Shown here: piece after piece, positions 26,468-34,199 of the stretch
Numbering within the stretch: position 1 is the first letter of the stretch
How the letters are laid out: the number at the start of each line of letters is the position of its first letter
Source of the DNA: DATHRK01 sp035465395
GTDB taxonomy: Bacteria > Gemmatimonadota > Gemmatimonadetes > Longimicrobiales > RSA9
DNA: 64,000 nucleotides
Assembly: GCA_035465395.1 (NCBI GenBank)
Contig: DATHRK010000103.1
Location: forward strand, 1 to 64,000
Direction of reading: 5' to 3'
Notes under the pieces: model-generated
What the model was told of the DNA's origin: nothing
Databases searched by the model: none
Seen by the model: only the letters and a program-made list of their open reading frames with translations
Made by a program: the position numbers and the translations under genes

Positions 26468-26517
26468 CCGTCCGCGGCCCGGTGACCGTCCGCGGCCCCG
26501 TGACGGTGCGCGGCGCG
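26464..26517 (+). repeat. Three 18-bp tandem copies, each offering a GTG start codon
   Basis: Three head-to-tail 18-bp units begin at 26464, 26482 and 26500. The first two are identical except the last base; the third carries four substitutions. Each unit begins GTGAC and encodes V-T-V-R-G-P/A. The amidase N-terminus thus has three equivalent GTG starts ahead of its signal peptide. Replication slippage is the likely origin. Confidence 0.85.
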
Positions 26518-28569
26518 GCGCTCCGACCGCTGCTGGCGGCGCTGGCGGTCGCGTGCGGGTCGGCCCCCACCGCCCCCGCGCCGCCGACGCCGGACCCGGT
26601 GCCGACGGCCCCGCCGGGAGCGCCCTTGAGGGGCACGCTGCCGCCCGTACGGCCGCCCGTGCTGGGCGGGCCGGAGCCGATCGAGGTCCGCTACCCGCCG
26701 CGCGGCGCCACGGTGACCACCGACTCCACGTTCGTGTTCGGGGCGCTCCGCGATCCTTCGGGCGCGTTCTCGATCAACGGCGTGCCGGTGTCGGTCGAGG
26801 CCAACGGGGCCTTTCTGGCCTACCTCGCGGTGCCGGCGGACGGGCTGTACCGGTTCCGCGCGGAGACGGCCGGCGCGGGCGCCCCCGTCGAGCTGGAGTG
26901 GCCCATCAACGGCGCGCGCGCGCCGGGCGACCCGCCCCGGCCGGCCGACGCCCCCTCCGGCGCCGTCGTGACCGACGTCTCGCCGGCCGGCTACACCCTG
27001 GCGCTCGCGGGCGAGCCGGTCACGTTCTCCGCGCGCGCGCCGTCGGGCGCCGAGCTGTGGCTGGTGCTCCCGGACGGCCGCCGCCAGCCCATGGCCGAAG
27101 TCTCGGCGGCGACCGGCAGCGCCGGCTTCGGCGAGGGCACGGCGCGCGCGCGCACCACGCGCTACGAGGCGACGGTGGAGCTCCGCACGGCCATCGCGGC
27201 GCCGCGCCGCGCCGACGCCGCCGGCAGGGCCCTGGAGGCCGGCGCGCCCCCCTTCGTCCACGCCGGCGGGGCGGGCATGCCGGGGGCCGACTACGCATCC
27301 GGTCCGGCGTTCATCCGGGCGGTGGTGGCGGGCGACACGTCGGCGGTCCCCCTGCCGCCGCTGGACCTGCTCGCGCTAGGCTACTCCTACGCGGTGGAGG
27401 TCCGCACCGCGCGCCCCGACTCCACGGCGATCGGCCGCGCGACGCTGCCCCCGGGCACGCCCTACCACTGGTTCCTGCCCAACGGCACCCGCGCGCGCGT
27501 CACGGGCCTGCAGGCGGGCCTCGCGCGGCTGCGCCTGACCGACGACCTGTCGATCTGGGTGCCGGCCGAGGACGTCGTGGGTGTCGCGCACGAGGAGGGC
27601 GTGCTGCGCAGCCGCGGCAGCCCCGGCGACCGCTACCCCAGCGCGGTGCCCCTGCCGGACCCCGGGCCCGGCCAGGCGCTGGGCGCGGCGTACGCCGTGC
27701 GGGCCGAGCCTCGCGAGGGCTGGGTCGACGTCCGCGTCGGGCTGTCCGAGCGCCTCCCGTTCCGCGTCGACGCCCGCGACGACGGCCTCGACATCACCGT
27801 CTACGGCGCCCGCACGAGGACCAACTGGGCCTACCAGGGCCCCGGCGACCCCGACGTGCGGCGCGTCTGGTGGGAGCAGCCCGACGACGAGCGCTACGTC
27901 GTCCGGGTCGACACCGAAGGCACGCCGTGGGGCTGGGACGCGCGCTGGGAGGACGACGCCACGCTCGCGGTCCGCGTCCGGCGTCCGCCGGCGCTGGACC
28001 CGGCGGAACCGCTGCGGGGCCTCTACGTCGCCGTGGACGCGGGCCACGCCGACGACACGGGAGCGATCGGCCCCACCGGCCTCATGGAGGGGCAGGCGAA
28101 CCGGTGGATCGCGGAGCGCCTCGTCGCGCAGCTCCGCGAGCGCGGCGCCCGGGTGCTGGAGACCCGCCCCGGTCCCGAAGACGTCTCCCTGGGGGCGCGT
28201 CCGCTGATGGCCGCCGACTCCGGCGTGCACGTCCTCGTCTCGGTGCACAACAACGCGTTCGGCGACGGGGTCAACCCGTTCGAGAGCGCCGGCACGAGCG
28301 TGCTCTTCAACACGTGGCGATCGCTCGGTCTGGCCCGCGCGCTCCAGCGCGAGCTGGTCGCGGAGCTCGGCCTTCGCGACCTCGGGCCGATCTGGGGCGA
28401 CCTCGCGCTCGCGCGGCCGACCTGGATGCCGTCGGTCCTCACCGAGACGATGTTCCTCATGGTGCCGGCGCAGGAGGCCGCGCTGCGGGACCCGGAGGTC
28501 CACGAGCGCGTGGCCGCCGCGCACGTGCGCGGGATCGAGGCGTTTCTGCGGGAGCGGCTGGGGCGCTGA
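26464..28569 (+). CDS. N-acetylmuramoyl-L-alanine amidase (Amidase_3) lipoprotein with long N-terminal beta region
   Basis: Up to 701 residues. After the triple GTG repeat, the hydrophobic leader LRPLLAALAVAC gives a lipobox, then a Pro/Ala-rich linker. Residues about 60-510 are beta-rich, with an Ig-like segment (RYPPRGATVTTDSTFVFGAL ... FLAYLAVPADGLYRF) and probably SH3-like modules. Amidase_3 begins at about 520: DAGHADD (Zn His), GLMEGQAN (Zn Glu), SVHNN (Zn His), and TETMF (catalytic Glu). It cleaves the MurNAc-L-Ala amide bond in the periplasm, feeding the NagZ/AnmK pathway encoded just upstream. The GTG overlaps the MscS stop. Which GTG is used is open. Confidence 0.88.
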   Translation: MTVRGPVTVRGPVTVRGAALRPLLAALAVACGSAPTAPAPPTPDPVPTAPPGAPLRGTLPPVRPPVLGGPEPIEVRYPPRGATVTTDSTFVFGALRDPSGAFSINGVPVSVEANGAFLAYLAVPADGLYRFRAETAGAGAPVELEWPINGARAPGDPPRPADAPSGAVVTDVSPAGYTLALAGEPVTFSARAPSGAELWLVLPDGRRQPMAEVSAATGSAGFGEGTARARTTRYEATVELRTAIAAPRRADAAGRALEAGAPPFVHAGGAGMPGADYASGPAFIRAVVAGDTSAVPLPPLDLLALGYSYAVEVRTARPDSTAIGRATLPPGTPYHWFLPNGTRARVTGLQAGLARLRLTDDLSIWVPAEDVVGVAHEEGVLRSRGSPGDRYPSAVPLPDPGPGQALGAAYAVRAEPREGWVDVRVGLSERLPFRVDARDDGLDITVYGARTRTNWAYQGPGDPDVRRVWWEQPDDERYVVRVDTEGTPWGWDARWEDDATLAVRVRRPPALDPAEPLRGLYVAVDAGHADDTGAIGPTGLMEGQANRWIAERLVAQLRERGARVLETRPGPEDVSLGARPLMAADSGVHVLVSVHNNAFGDGVNPFESAGTSVLFNTWRSLGLARALQRELVAELGLRDLGPIWGDLALARPTWMPSVLTETMFLMVPAQEAALRDPEVHERVAAAHVRGIEAFLRERLGR

Positions 28570-28670
28570 GGAACCGCGGCACCGGACCTTGCGTGCGGAC
28601 CGGGGCCGCTCCTGTGCGGACCTTCCGCCGGCCATCGGCCCGTAGGAAACGATCTTGCAGCACAGCCTGT

Positions 28671-28698
28671 CCGCGCGGGCGGGTTCCCGCGCGGTTTT
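28671..28698 (+). terminator. Rho-independent terminator after the amidase operon
   Basis: CCGCGCGGG (28671-28679) pairs perfectly with CCCGCGCGG (28686-28694), a 9-bp stem with a 6-nt loop. TTTT follows at 28695-28698, then CCT. It lies 102 nt after the amidase stop and closes the 22.3-28.6 kb operon. Confidence 0.85.
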
Positions 28699-28753
28699 CC
28701 TCGATCCTCCGGCGACCGCCCAGCGCGCGTCCCGGCGGGAAGGAGCATGACCG

Positions 28754-28963
28754 ATGGGAGGCAAGCGACCCGACCAGTACCGCCTCGACGCCGACGAGGC
28801 GGGGGCGACCGACTACAAGTTCCGGCCCGATACCGCCAACGAGGCGGAGCTCAGCCAGGAAGAGGCCCAGCAGCCGCTCTACGACCGCATCATGAAGGGC
28901 GAGGCGCAGCCCGGGCCCGAGGCCCGCGAGTCGGACGACGACGAGGGCGCCGGCGACGCCTGA
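28754..28963 (+). CDS. Small acidic hypothetical protein
   Basis: A 69-residue, strongly acidic, hydrophilic protein with no membrane segment or cysteine. It has GGKRPDQYRLDADEAGATDYK near the front, PLYDRIMKGEAQ in the middle and a disordered ESDDDEGAGDA tail. An excellent GGAAGGAG site ends 11 nt before the ATG at 28754; it is too close to the out-of-frame ATG at 28747, which supports this start. The DADEAGATDYKFRPD segment looks conserved-like, but I do not recognise the family. It lies between the amidase terminator and the nrdJ promoter, so it is probably monocistronic. Confidence 0.55.
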   Translation: MGGKRPDQYRLDADEAGATDYKFRPDTANEAELSQEEAQQPLYDRIMKGEAQPGPEARESDDDEGAGDA

Positions 28964-29017
28964 ACGCGGCGCGGTTCGGCTGAGGTCGTGCCCGGCCCCG
29001 ACCTTCGCCGCCGCGGT

Positions 29018-29103
29018 TGTGGACTCCGCGGCAAAACTTCCTGTGGAAAGCGTGGATAAGCCGCTCATTTCGGCGTGGTTCCGCCGCGTCTTCGTGTGGA
29101 CAA
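29018..29103 (+). promoter_or_regulatory. Cluster of DnaA-box-like sequences upstream of nrdJ
   Basis: Four same-direction TGTGGA-type sites compared with TGTGGATAA (the complement of TTATCCACA): 29018-29026 (TGTGGACTC, 6/9), 29042-29050 (TGTGGAAAG, 7/9), 29051-29059 (CGTGGATAA, 8/9) and 29095-29103 (TGTGGACAA, 8/9). All lie upstream of the nrdJ -35 element. DnaA is known to act at nrd promoters in some bacteria; here it is inferred from the sites alone. Confidence 0.45.
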
Positions 29104-29112
29104 TTTTTCCCC

Positions 29113-29141
29113 TTGACCACAAGATACAGGGGCCTTATCGT
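29113..29141 (+). promoter_or_regulatory. Sigma70-type promoter of nrdJ
   Basis: TTGACC (29113-29118, 5/6 to TTGACA), a 17-bp spacer, then TATCGT (29136-29141, 4/6 to TATAAT). Transcription would start near 29148, leaving a leader of about 130 nt before the ATG at 29281. The first NrdR-like box overlaps the -35 and spacer. Confidence 0.6.
29117..29132 (+). promoter_or_regulatory. NrdR box 1
   Basis: CCACAAGATACAGGGG matches the 16-bp NrdR consensus (acaCwAtATaTwGtgt) at 11 of 16 positions, including the CACAA left half. It lies inside the nrdJ promoter, so NrdR binding would block RNA polymerase. It pairs with a second box 32 bp downstream. Confidence 0.7.
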
Positions 29142-29148
29142 GCAAGGC

Positions 29149-29164
29149 CCACAAGATATGGGGT
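29149..29164 (+). promoter_or_regulatory. NrdR box 2
   Basis: CCACAAGATATGGGGT matches the NrdR consensus at 12 of 16 positions. It starts 32 bp after box 1, three helical turns, which is the typical spacing of paired NrdR boxes. It covers the predicted transcription start. No nrdR gene is in the window. Confidence 0.72.
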
Positions 29165-29280
29165 GCGACGGCGCAGGAGCTGACCGGGGGGCGGTGCCTG
29201 CCCTCCTGCGCCGCCCAGCGCGTGACAAGCACGCGCCGACATCGTACAAAACACGGACCCAGGCCGAGTCGAGGAGCCCT

Positions 29281-31803
29281 ATGCCCGACGTCGTATCGCC
29301 CGCCGAGACCCTTCCCGAGGATCTCGGTCCCGCCGAGATGTCGGAGAACGCGCGCATCGTTCTCGCTCGGCGCTACCTCAAGAAGAACGAAGCGGGCGAG
29401 CCGGCCGAGGACCCCGAGACCATGTTCTGGCGGGTCGCCAGGACGATCGCCGAGGAGGACCGCAAGTACGGCGCGAGCGAGGGCGCGGTGGACCAGATCG
29501 CGCGCGAGTTCTACCGGCTGATGACCACGCGCCTGTTCGAGCCCAATTCCCCCACGCTCATGAACGCCGGCCGCCCCCTGGGCCAGCTCTCGGCGTGCTT
29601 CGTTCTGCCCGTGGAGGACGCGCTCTCGAACGGCCGCGACGGCATCTACGACACGCTCCGCGCGATGGCGCTGGTTCACCAGTCGGGCGGAGGCACCGGC
29701 TTCGGCTTCAGCCGTCTGCGCCCCAGCAACGACATCGTGCGCTCCACGATGGGCGTCGCCAGCGGCCCGGTGTCGTTCATGAGCCTCTACGACCAGTCGA
29801 CGGAGGTGGTGAAGCAGGGCGGCACCCGCCGGGGCGCCAACATGGGCATTCTGCGGGTCGATCACCCGGACATCCGCGGCTTCATCACCTGCAAGAGCGA
29901 CGTCACCAAGATCACCAACTTCAACATCTCGGTGGCGGTGACCGACGCGTTCATGGAGGCGCTCAAGGACGACGAGGACTACGACCTGATCAGCCCGCGC
30001 TCGGGCGAGGTCGTCGGCACCGAGAACGCGCGCGAGATCTTCGACATGATCGTCGAGGGCGCGTGGTCGACGGGCGAGCCAGGGGTGTTCTTCATCGACC
30101 AGGCGAATCTCCACAACCCGGTGCCGCACCTGGGCAGCTACGAGGCGACCAATCCGTGCGGCGAACAGCCATTGCTGCCGTACGACGTCTGCAACCTCGG
30201 GTCGATCAACGTCGGCGCGTTCGCGCTGACCGACACCCCGGCGGACGCACCCGTCAAGGAGCGGATCGACTGGGACGGCCTGAAGCGCGTGGTGCACATG
30301 TCCACGCACTTCCTCGACAACGTCATCGACGCGAACAACTACCCCCTGCCCGAGATCACCGATCTGGCGCGCCGCATCCGCCGGATCGGCCTGGGCGTGA
30401 TGGGCTGGGCCGACCTGCTCGTGCGCGTGGGCGTGCCCTACGACAGCGATGACGCGGTAGCGCTGGCCCGGCGGGTCATGGCGTTCATCGACGAGGAGGC
30501 GCGCAACGCCTCGGAAAAGCTCGCCGAGACCCGCGGCACGTTCCCCGAGTGGGAGGAGAGCATCTGGGGCCCGGATGGGACCTGCGCCCGGCACCCGAAC
30601 GGCGGCCGCCTGCGGCCGATGCGGAAGCTGAGGAATTGCAACCTCACCACCGTCGCGCCCACGGGCACGATCTCGATCCTCGCCGATTGCTCCGGCGGCA
30701 TCGAGCCGCTCTTCGCGGTCGCCTTCATGCGCAACCAGGCGGGCGTGCTGATGCCGGACGTGAACAAGGACTTCGTGCGCATCGCGCAGCGCGAGGGCTG
30801 GCACTCCGAGGACCTGATGCGCCGCATCGCCGAGGAGGGCCACATCCACTTCGACGAGGTGCCCGAGGAGGTCCAGCGCGTCTTCGTCACCGCGCACGAC
30901 GTGACGCCGGAGTGGCACATCCGGATGCAGGCGGCCTTCCAGAAGCACACCGACTCGGCGATCTCGAAGACCTGCAACTTCTCCGAGGAGGCGACCCGGG
31001 ACGAGGTCCGCGAGATCTACCTGAAGGCCTACGAGCTGGGCTGCAAGGGCGTGACGGTCTACCGCGACGGCTCGCGGCCGATGCAGGTCCTGTCGACCGG
31101 CAAGACCGCCAAGGAGGTCGGCGGGTCCGCCGACGCGGGCGACGCGGACCGCAACGCGCTCCTCCAGGAACTGGCCGACGCGCGCGAGCGGATCCACCAG
31201 CTCGAGAACGAGCGGGAGTCGATCGAGCACGACCTGTCCGAGGAGCAGGCCCGCAGCCAGAAGCGGCTTCTGAAGCGTACGCGCCCGGCGGCCCTGCGCG
31301 GCATCACGCGCAAGATGATCAGCCCGCTGGGCGACATCTACGTCACGATCAACGAGGACGAGACGGGCAAGCCGTTCGAGCTGTTCGCGACGCTCGGCAA
31401 GGCCGGCGGTGCCGCGATGGCGGACGTGGAGGCCGTGGGTCGTCTGATCTCGCTCGCGCTGCGCAGCGGCATCGCGCTGACCGAGGTGCACCAGCAGCTG
31501 CGCGGCATCTCCTGCGACCGGGCGGTCGGGTTCGGCCCCAACAAGGTGCTGTCGGTCCCCGACGCCATCGCGCAGGCGATCGAGCTGTACCAGGAGGAGC
31601 GGGCCGGCGTCCAGCAGGAGCTGCCGATCAACCAGACGGTCACCACCGGCGCCCAGTCGGCGGCGTCGCAGGCCCAGGTGGATCTCGGCGCCTACGACCC
31701 CGGCGAGACGTTCATCGGCACGTGTCCGGATTGCGCTTCGGAGCTGTTGTTCGCGGAGGGGTGTGTGAAGTGCATGGTTTGCGGTTACAGCGAATGCGGG
31801 TAG
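29281..31803 (+). CDS. nrdJ: Class II (adenosylcobalamin-dependent) ribonucleoside-diphosphate reductase
   Basis: An 840-residue class II reductase making dNDPs with adenosylcobalamin. Cys293 in NPCGEQ is the thiyl radical cysteine, with Glu295 and Asn291 beside it. Cys106 (LSACFVLP) and Cys304 (DVCNLGS) are the redox pair; the 106/293/304 spacing fits the Thermotoga-type enzyme. A SGGGTGFGFSRLRP loop and the PTGTISILADCSGGIEP barrel segment are present. The C-terminal region adds a coiled coil (about 620-665), a DUF-type domain, and a Cys-rich zinc ribbon ending CxxC...CxxC that re-reduces the active site. SD GAGGAG, ATG 29281. Promoter and two NrdR boxes are upstream. Confidence 0.96.
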   Translation: MPDVVSPAETLPEDLGPAEMSENARIVLARRYLKKNEAGEPAEDPETMFWRVARTIAEEDRKYGASEGAVDQIAREFYRLMTTRLFEPNSPTLMNAGRPLGQLSACFVLPVEDALSNGRDGIYDTLRAMALVHQSGGGTGFGFSRLRPSNDIVRSTMGVASGPVSFMSLYDQSTEVVKQGGTRRGANMGILRVDHPDIRGFITCKSDVTKITNFNISVAVTDAFMEALKDDEDYDLISPRSGEVVGTENAREIFDMIVEGAWSTGEPGVFFIDQANLHNPVPHLGSYEATNPCGEQPLLPYDVCNLGSINVGAFALTDTPADAPVKERIDWDGLKRVVHMSTHFLDNVIDANNYPLPEITDLARRIRRIGLGVMGWADLLVRVGVPYDSDDAVALARRVMAFIDEEARNASEKLAETRGTFPEWEESIWGPDGTCARHPNGGRLRPMRKLRNCNLTTVAPTGTISILADCSGGIEPLFAVAFMRNQAGVLMPDVNKDFVRIAQREGWHSEDLMRRIAEEGHIHFDEVPEEVQRVFVTAHDVTPEWHIRMQAAFQKHTDSAISKTCNFSEEATRDEVREIYLKAYELGCKGVTVYRDGSRPMQVLSTGKTAKEVGGSADAGDADRNALLQELADARERIHQLENERESIEHDLSEEQARSQKRLLKRTRPAALRGITRKMISPLGDIYVTINEDETGKPFELFATLGKAGGAAMADVEAVGRLISLALRSGIALTEVHQQLRGISCDRAVGFGPNKVLSVPDAIAQAIELYQEERAGVQQELPINQTVTTGAQSAASQAQVDLGAYDPGETFIGTCPDCASELLFAEGCVKCMVCGYSECG

Positions 31804-31811
31804 GGGTGCGC

Positions 31812-31887
31812 GCGGCTGGCGCCGTGTGCGCCCTCGCGCCGTTCCGCAAACTCAGTCACTTGCGAGGGCGCACACAGCGCCAGCCGC
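31812..31887. repeat. Long near-perfect inverted repeat downstream of nrdJ
   Basis: Left arm 31812-31837 pairs with right arm 31862-31887: 26 positions, one mismatch (C31823/A31876), loop of 24 nt. It starts 8 nt after the nrdJ stop. There is no T-run, so it is not a standard terminator on either strand. It could stabilise the nrdJ mRNA 3' end, act as a Rho-limited terminator, or be a REP/MITE-like element. Confidence 0.85.
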
Positions 31888-32212
31888 CCACACGGTACCG
31901 CGGCAGTCGTGTGTTGAGGGCCCAGTGGGGCTGATGGCGTCGCGCTACCGCCTCCGTGGGGATCGCGCGGCGAACGAGATGGGGTTGATGGGCTGAACTG
32001 ACTATTCCGGGCGGCCCCGATCCGGGGAGAGTGCAGGGTTCAACCGCACTTTGGGGCGGATGGGACGAAGCACGAGGGGTCGTCCGGATTCTTCTTAGGG
32101 GTGGGGTGGGGAGGGGAGGCGTGGCCGGGGAACCGGTCGCGAACGGGCCGGTCCGGGCTTTGCCCGGGCCGGTTCCGTGCGTTCTATCGGGGAGTCTCGG
32201 CCCCCCTCCACC
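31888..32212. other. Non-coding gap between nrdJ and the convergent oxidoreductase gene
   Basis: I see no credible gene here. It contains G-rich runs (32100-32135) and one hairpin, 32148-32158 with 32162-32172 (11 bp with one G-T pair, TTT loop), 41 nt past the oxidoreductase stop. That hairpin may help end leftward transcription but has no T-tail. Confidence 0.6.
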
Positions 32213-33628
32213 TCAGGCTGGCAGGATGTTGCGGTTGGTGCGGAAGACGTTGTCCGGATCCCACGCCGCCTTGACCCGCGCGAGCCGGCCGAGGCCTCCG
32301 CCGAGCGCCGCCTCCACGCGCTCGGGGCCCTCGTCCTCGGTGAGGAAGTTCACGTAGTTCCCGCCTGTGCCGAAGGCCCGCATGTCCTCCCAGGCCTCCC
32401 GCGCCCACGCCACGTTCTTCTCATCGCCCTCGGCGTCGTCCCACCCGGCGGTGATGTTGAGGACATACCGAGCGTCGCGGTTGCCGGTTGGCGAGTGCTC
32501 GGCGTCGAGCTCGTTCAGGGCGCCGCCGATCTGGAACAGGATCACCGCCGCGTGCGGCGAGGGCGCGCGGGCGGCGTGCGCCATGAGGGGATCAAGGAGC
32601 GCGGGATCGATCTCGGAGAGGTATTCGCTCTTCCAGTAGTAGCGCCGTCCTTTAGGCTGCGTCGCGTCCAGCAGCGACTGCACCTGGGCGTAGGGCCGGC
32701 GCACGAGCACGTCGCCCACCGGTTCGCCCAGCGCCTTGATCGGCGCGACCGCCTTCTCGCCCTTCTCGGGGGCGCCCGTGTGGCAGGCGAGGATCGCCAC
32801 GATCGGCTTCCCGTGAATCTCGGGGGGAAGCCAAGACGCTGGAGGGGCGGGCCGCATGAGCCCCACGAGGGTGAGCTCGCGGGGTGCCTTCTCGGCCAGC
32901 CCGCGGTAAAGTTCGAGTACGCGCGGCGCTTCGCTCGCCGGCCACGCCACCAAGCCTCCCACCACCTCCGGGCCAACCGGATAGAGCGTGTATTCGATGT
33001 CGGTCACGACCCCGAAGTTGCCGCCGCCGCCGCGGAGCCCCCAGAAAAGCTCCGGGTTCTCCACCGCGTTCGCCCTTACCAGCCGCCCGTCGGCGGTGAC
33101 CACGTTCATCCCGGCCACGTTGTCGGCCGTCCAGCCGTAGCGCCGCGTCAGGTATCCGAAGCCGCCGCCGAGCGTGAGGCCCGCGATCCCCGTGGCGGAA
33201 ACGAAGCCCAGGACCGCCGCCAGCCCATGCAGCTGGGTCTCGCGGTCCACGTCCCCCAGCAGGCAGCCGCCCTGCGCCCGGGCGATCCCCTTCTCCGGCT
33301 CCACCCACACGCCGCGCATGAGCGAGAGGTCGAGCATCATCGCGCCGTCCGCCGTGGCGAGCCCCGCGATGTTATGACCGCCTCCCTTGATGCAGAGGAG
33401 GAGGTCGCGCTCACGCGCGAAGCGCACCGCCGCCATCACGTCGGCGACTCCGCGGGGGCGGGCGACCACCGCCGGCCGCCGGTCGATCATCGCGTTCCAC
33501 ACCGACCGGCAGGCCTCGTAGCCCTCGGTCCCCGGAAGGACGACCTCCCCCGCGAGCCCCGCGGCCAGCCCTGCCACGCTCTCCCTATCGAGATCGAGCT
33601 CAGCACCCTCCAGCGTCGTCGCCTTCAT
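32213..33628 (-). CDS. FAD-binding oxidoreductase with berberine-bridge-type C-terminus
   Basis: A 471-residue PCMH-type flavoenzyme. FAD-binding segments: RPRGVADVMAAVRFARE, KGGGHNIAGLA, GGCLLGDVDRETQ, GIAGLTLGGGFGYLTRRYG and WGLRGGGGNFGVV. The His in GGGHN is the usual covalent 8-alpha-histidyl FAD site; the second (Cys) attachment of bicovalent members is not evident. The C-terminus ends with YVNFLTEDEGPERVEAALGG ... KAAWDPDNVFRTNRNI, the BBE flavin cover. The family oxidises sugars, alcohols or alkaloids with oxygen as acceptor; the substrate is unknown. ATG at 33628. No signal peptide. Confidence 0.9.
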   Translation of the reverse strand: MKATTLEGAELDLDRESVAGLAAGLAGEVVLPGTEGYEACRSVWNAMIDRRPAVVARPRGVADVMAAVRFARERDLLLCIKGGGHNIAGLATADGAMMLDLSLMRGVWVEPEKGIARAQGGCLLGDVDRETQLHGLAAVLGFVSATGIAGLTLGGGFGYLTRRYGWTADNVAGMNVVTADGRLVRANAVENPELFWGLRGGGGNFGVVTDIEYTLYPVGPEVVGGLVAWPASEAPRVLELYRGLAEKAPRELTLVGLMRPAPPASWLPPEIHGKPIVAILACHTGAPEKGEKAVAPIKALGEPVGDVLVRRPYAQVQSLLDATQPKGRRYYWKSEYLSEIDPALLDPLMAHAARAPSPHAAVILFQIGGALNELDAEHSPTGNRDARYVLNITAGWDDAEGDEKNVAWAREAWEDMRAFGTGGNYVNFLTEDEGPERVEAALGGGLGRLARVKAAWDPDNVFRTNRNILPA

Positions 33629-33851
33629 GGGACCGTTCTCCGCTCAGGTTTCTCCTGCGACGAGGACCATCCGACGGCGGAACGGGCGCCGCCGCAAGGG
33701 CCCGCCGGCACCGGAGCGCCACGAGGCAACCCCGTCAATCACATCCGCAGCGTGGGGGGCGAGGCTGCCCGGCCGGCGGTGTTCGCGGAGGGCGACAGGC
33801 CCGCAGCCGCCTCTCCCAGCCGGACAGGGGCGTGGAGTTGAAGCTTTGCCT

Positions 33852-34055
33852 TCAACCAATCTCTCGAGGAGGGCATGGGCGATCGCCGAACGAGCAGAAC
33901 ACGCAGCAATCACCCTTCTTCGGCTGCAGAATATGAGAGCACTCCGGACATTCGAAGAAGTATAAGCACGCGCTCGTCGGCATCGGCACGCATGAAACGG
34001 CGCTACAGGCCGGACAGGTCAACTCGCCCACGGTCGTCTGCTGTTCCGTCTCCAA
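33852..34055 (-). CDS. GDCCxxC-type small cysteine-rich protein
   Basis: A 67-residue protein with ten cysteines. LTCPACSAVSCVPMPTSAC, then FFECPECSHIL, then the hallmark KKGDCCVFCSFGDRPCPP. This is the small conserved protein known by its GDCCVFCSYG-x-x-CPP motif; the paired CxxC sets suggest zinc or other thiophilic metal binding. In other bacteria it often lies near metal-resistance genes; I know of no proven reaction. The TTG at 34055 is chosen because GGAGG lies 7 nt before it; a later GTG would shorten the N-terminus by about ten residues. It stands alone here. Confidence 0.75.
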   Translation of the reverse strand: METEQQTTVGELTCPACSAVSCVPMPTSACLYFFECPECSHILQPKKGDCCVFCSFGDRPCPPREIG

Positions 34056-34199
34056 CAGGTCGCCTCCAATCCCATCGCTGCCCGTTTGCGATCAACCCCA
34101 TCGTGCGCCGGAGTCGACCTCTCCACTGCCGCTACTACGAGGCGGCCTAGCCAAAACCTCTCTTGATGCGGCCTCAGCGTGGGGCGCCGGGCGAAGTAT

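Noticed and set aside
29018..29103. Replication origin
   Set aside because: The DnaA-like boxes are few, lie in a promoter region, and there is no AT-rich unwinding element or dnaA/dnaN/gyrB neighbourhood.
29065..31491. 808-codon minus-strand frame opposite nrdJ
   Set aside because: Fully antisense to nrdJ, no ribosome site, His/Arg-rich composition.
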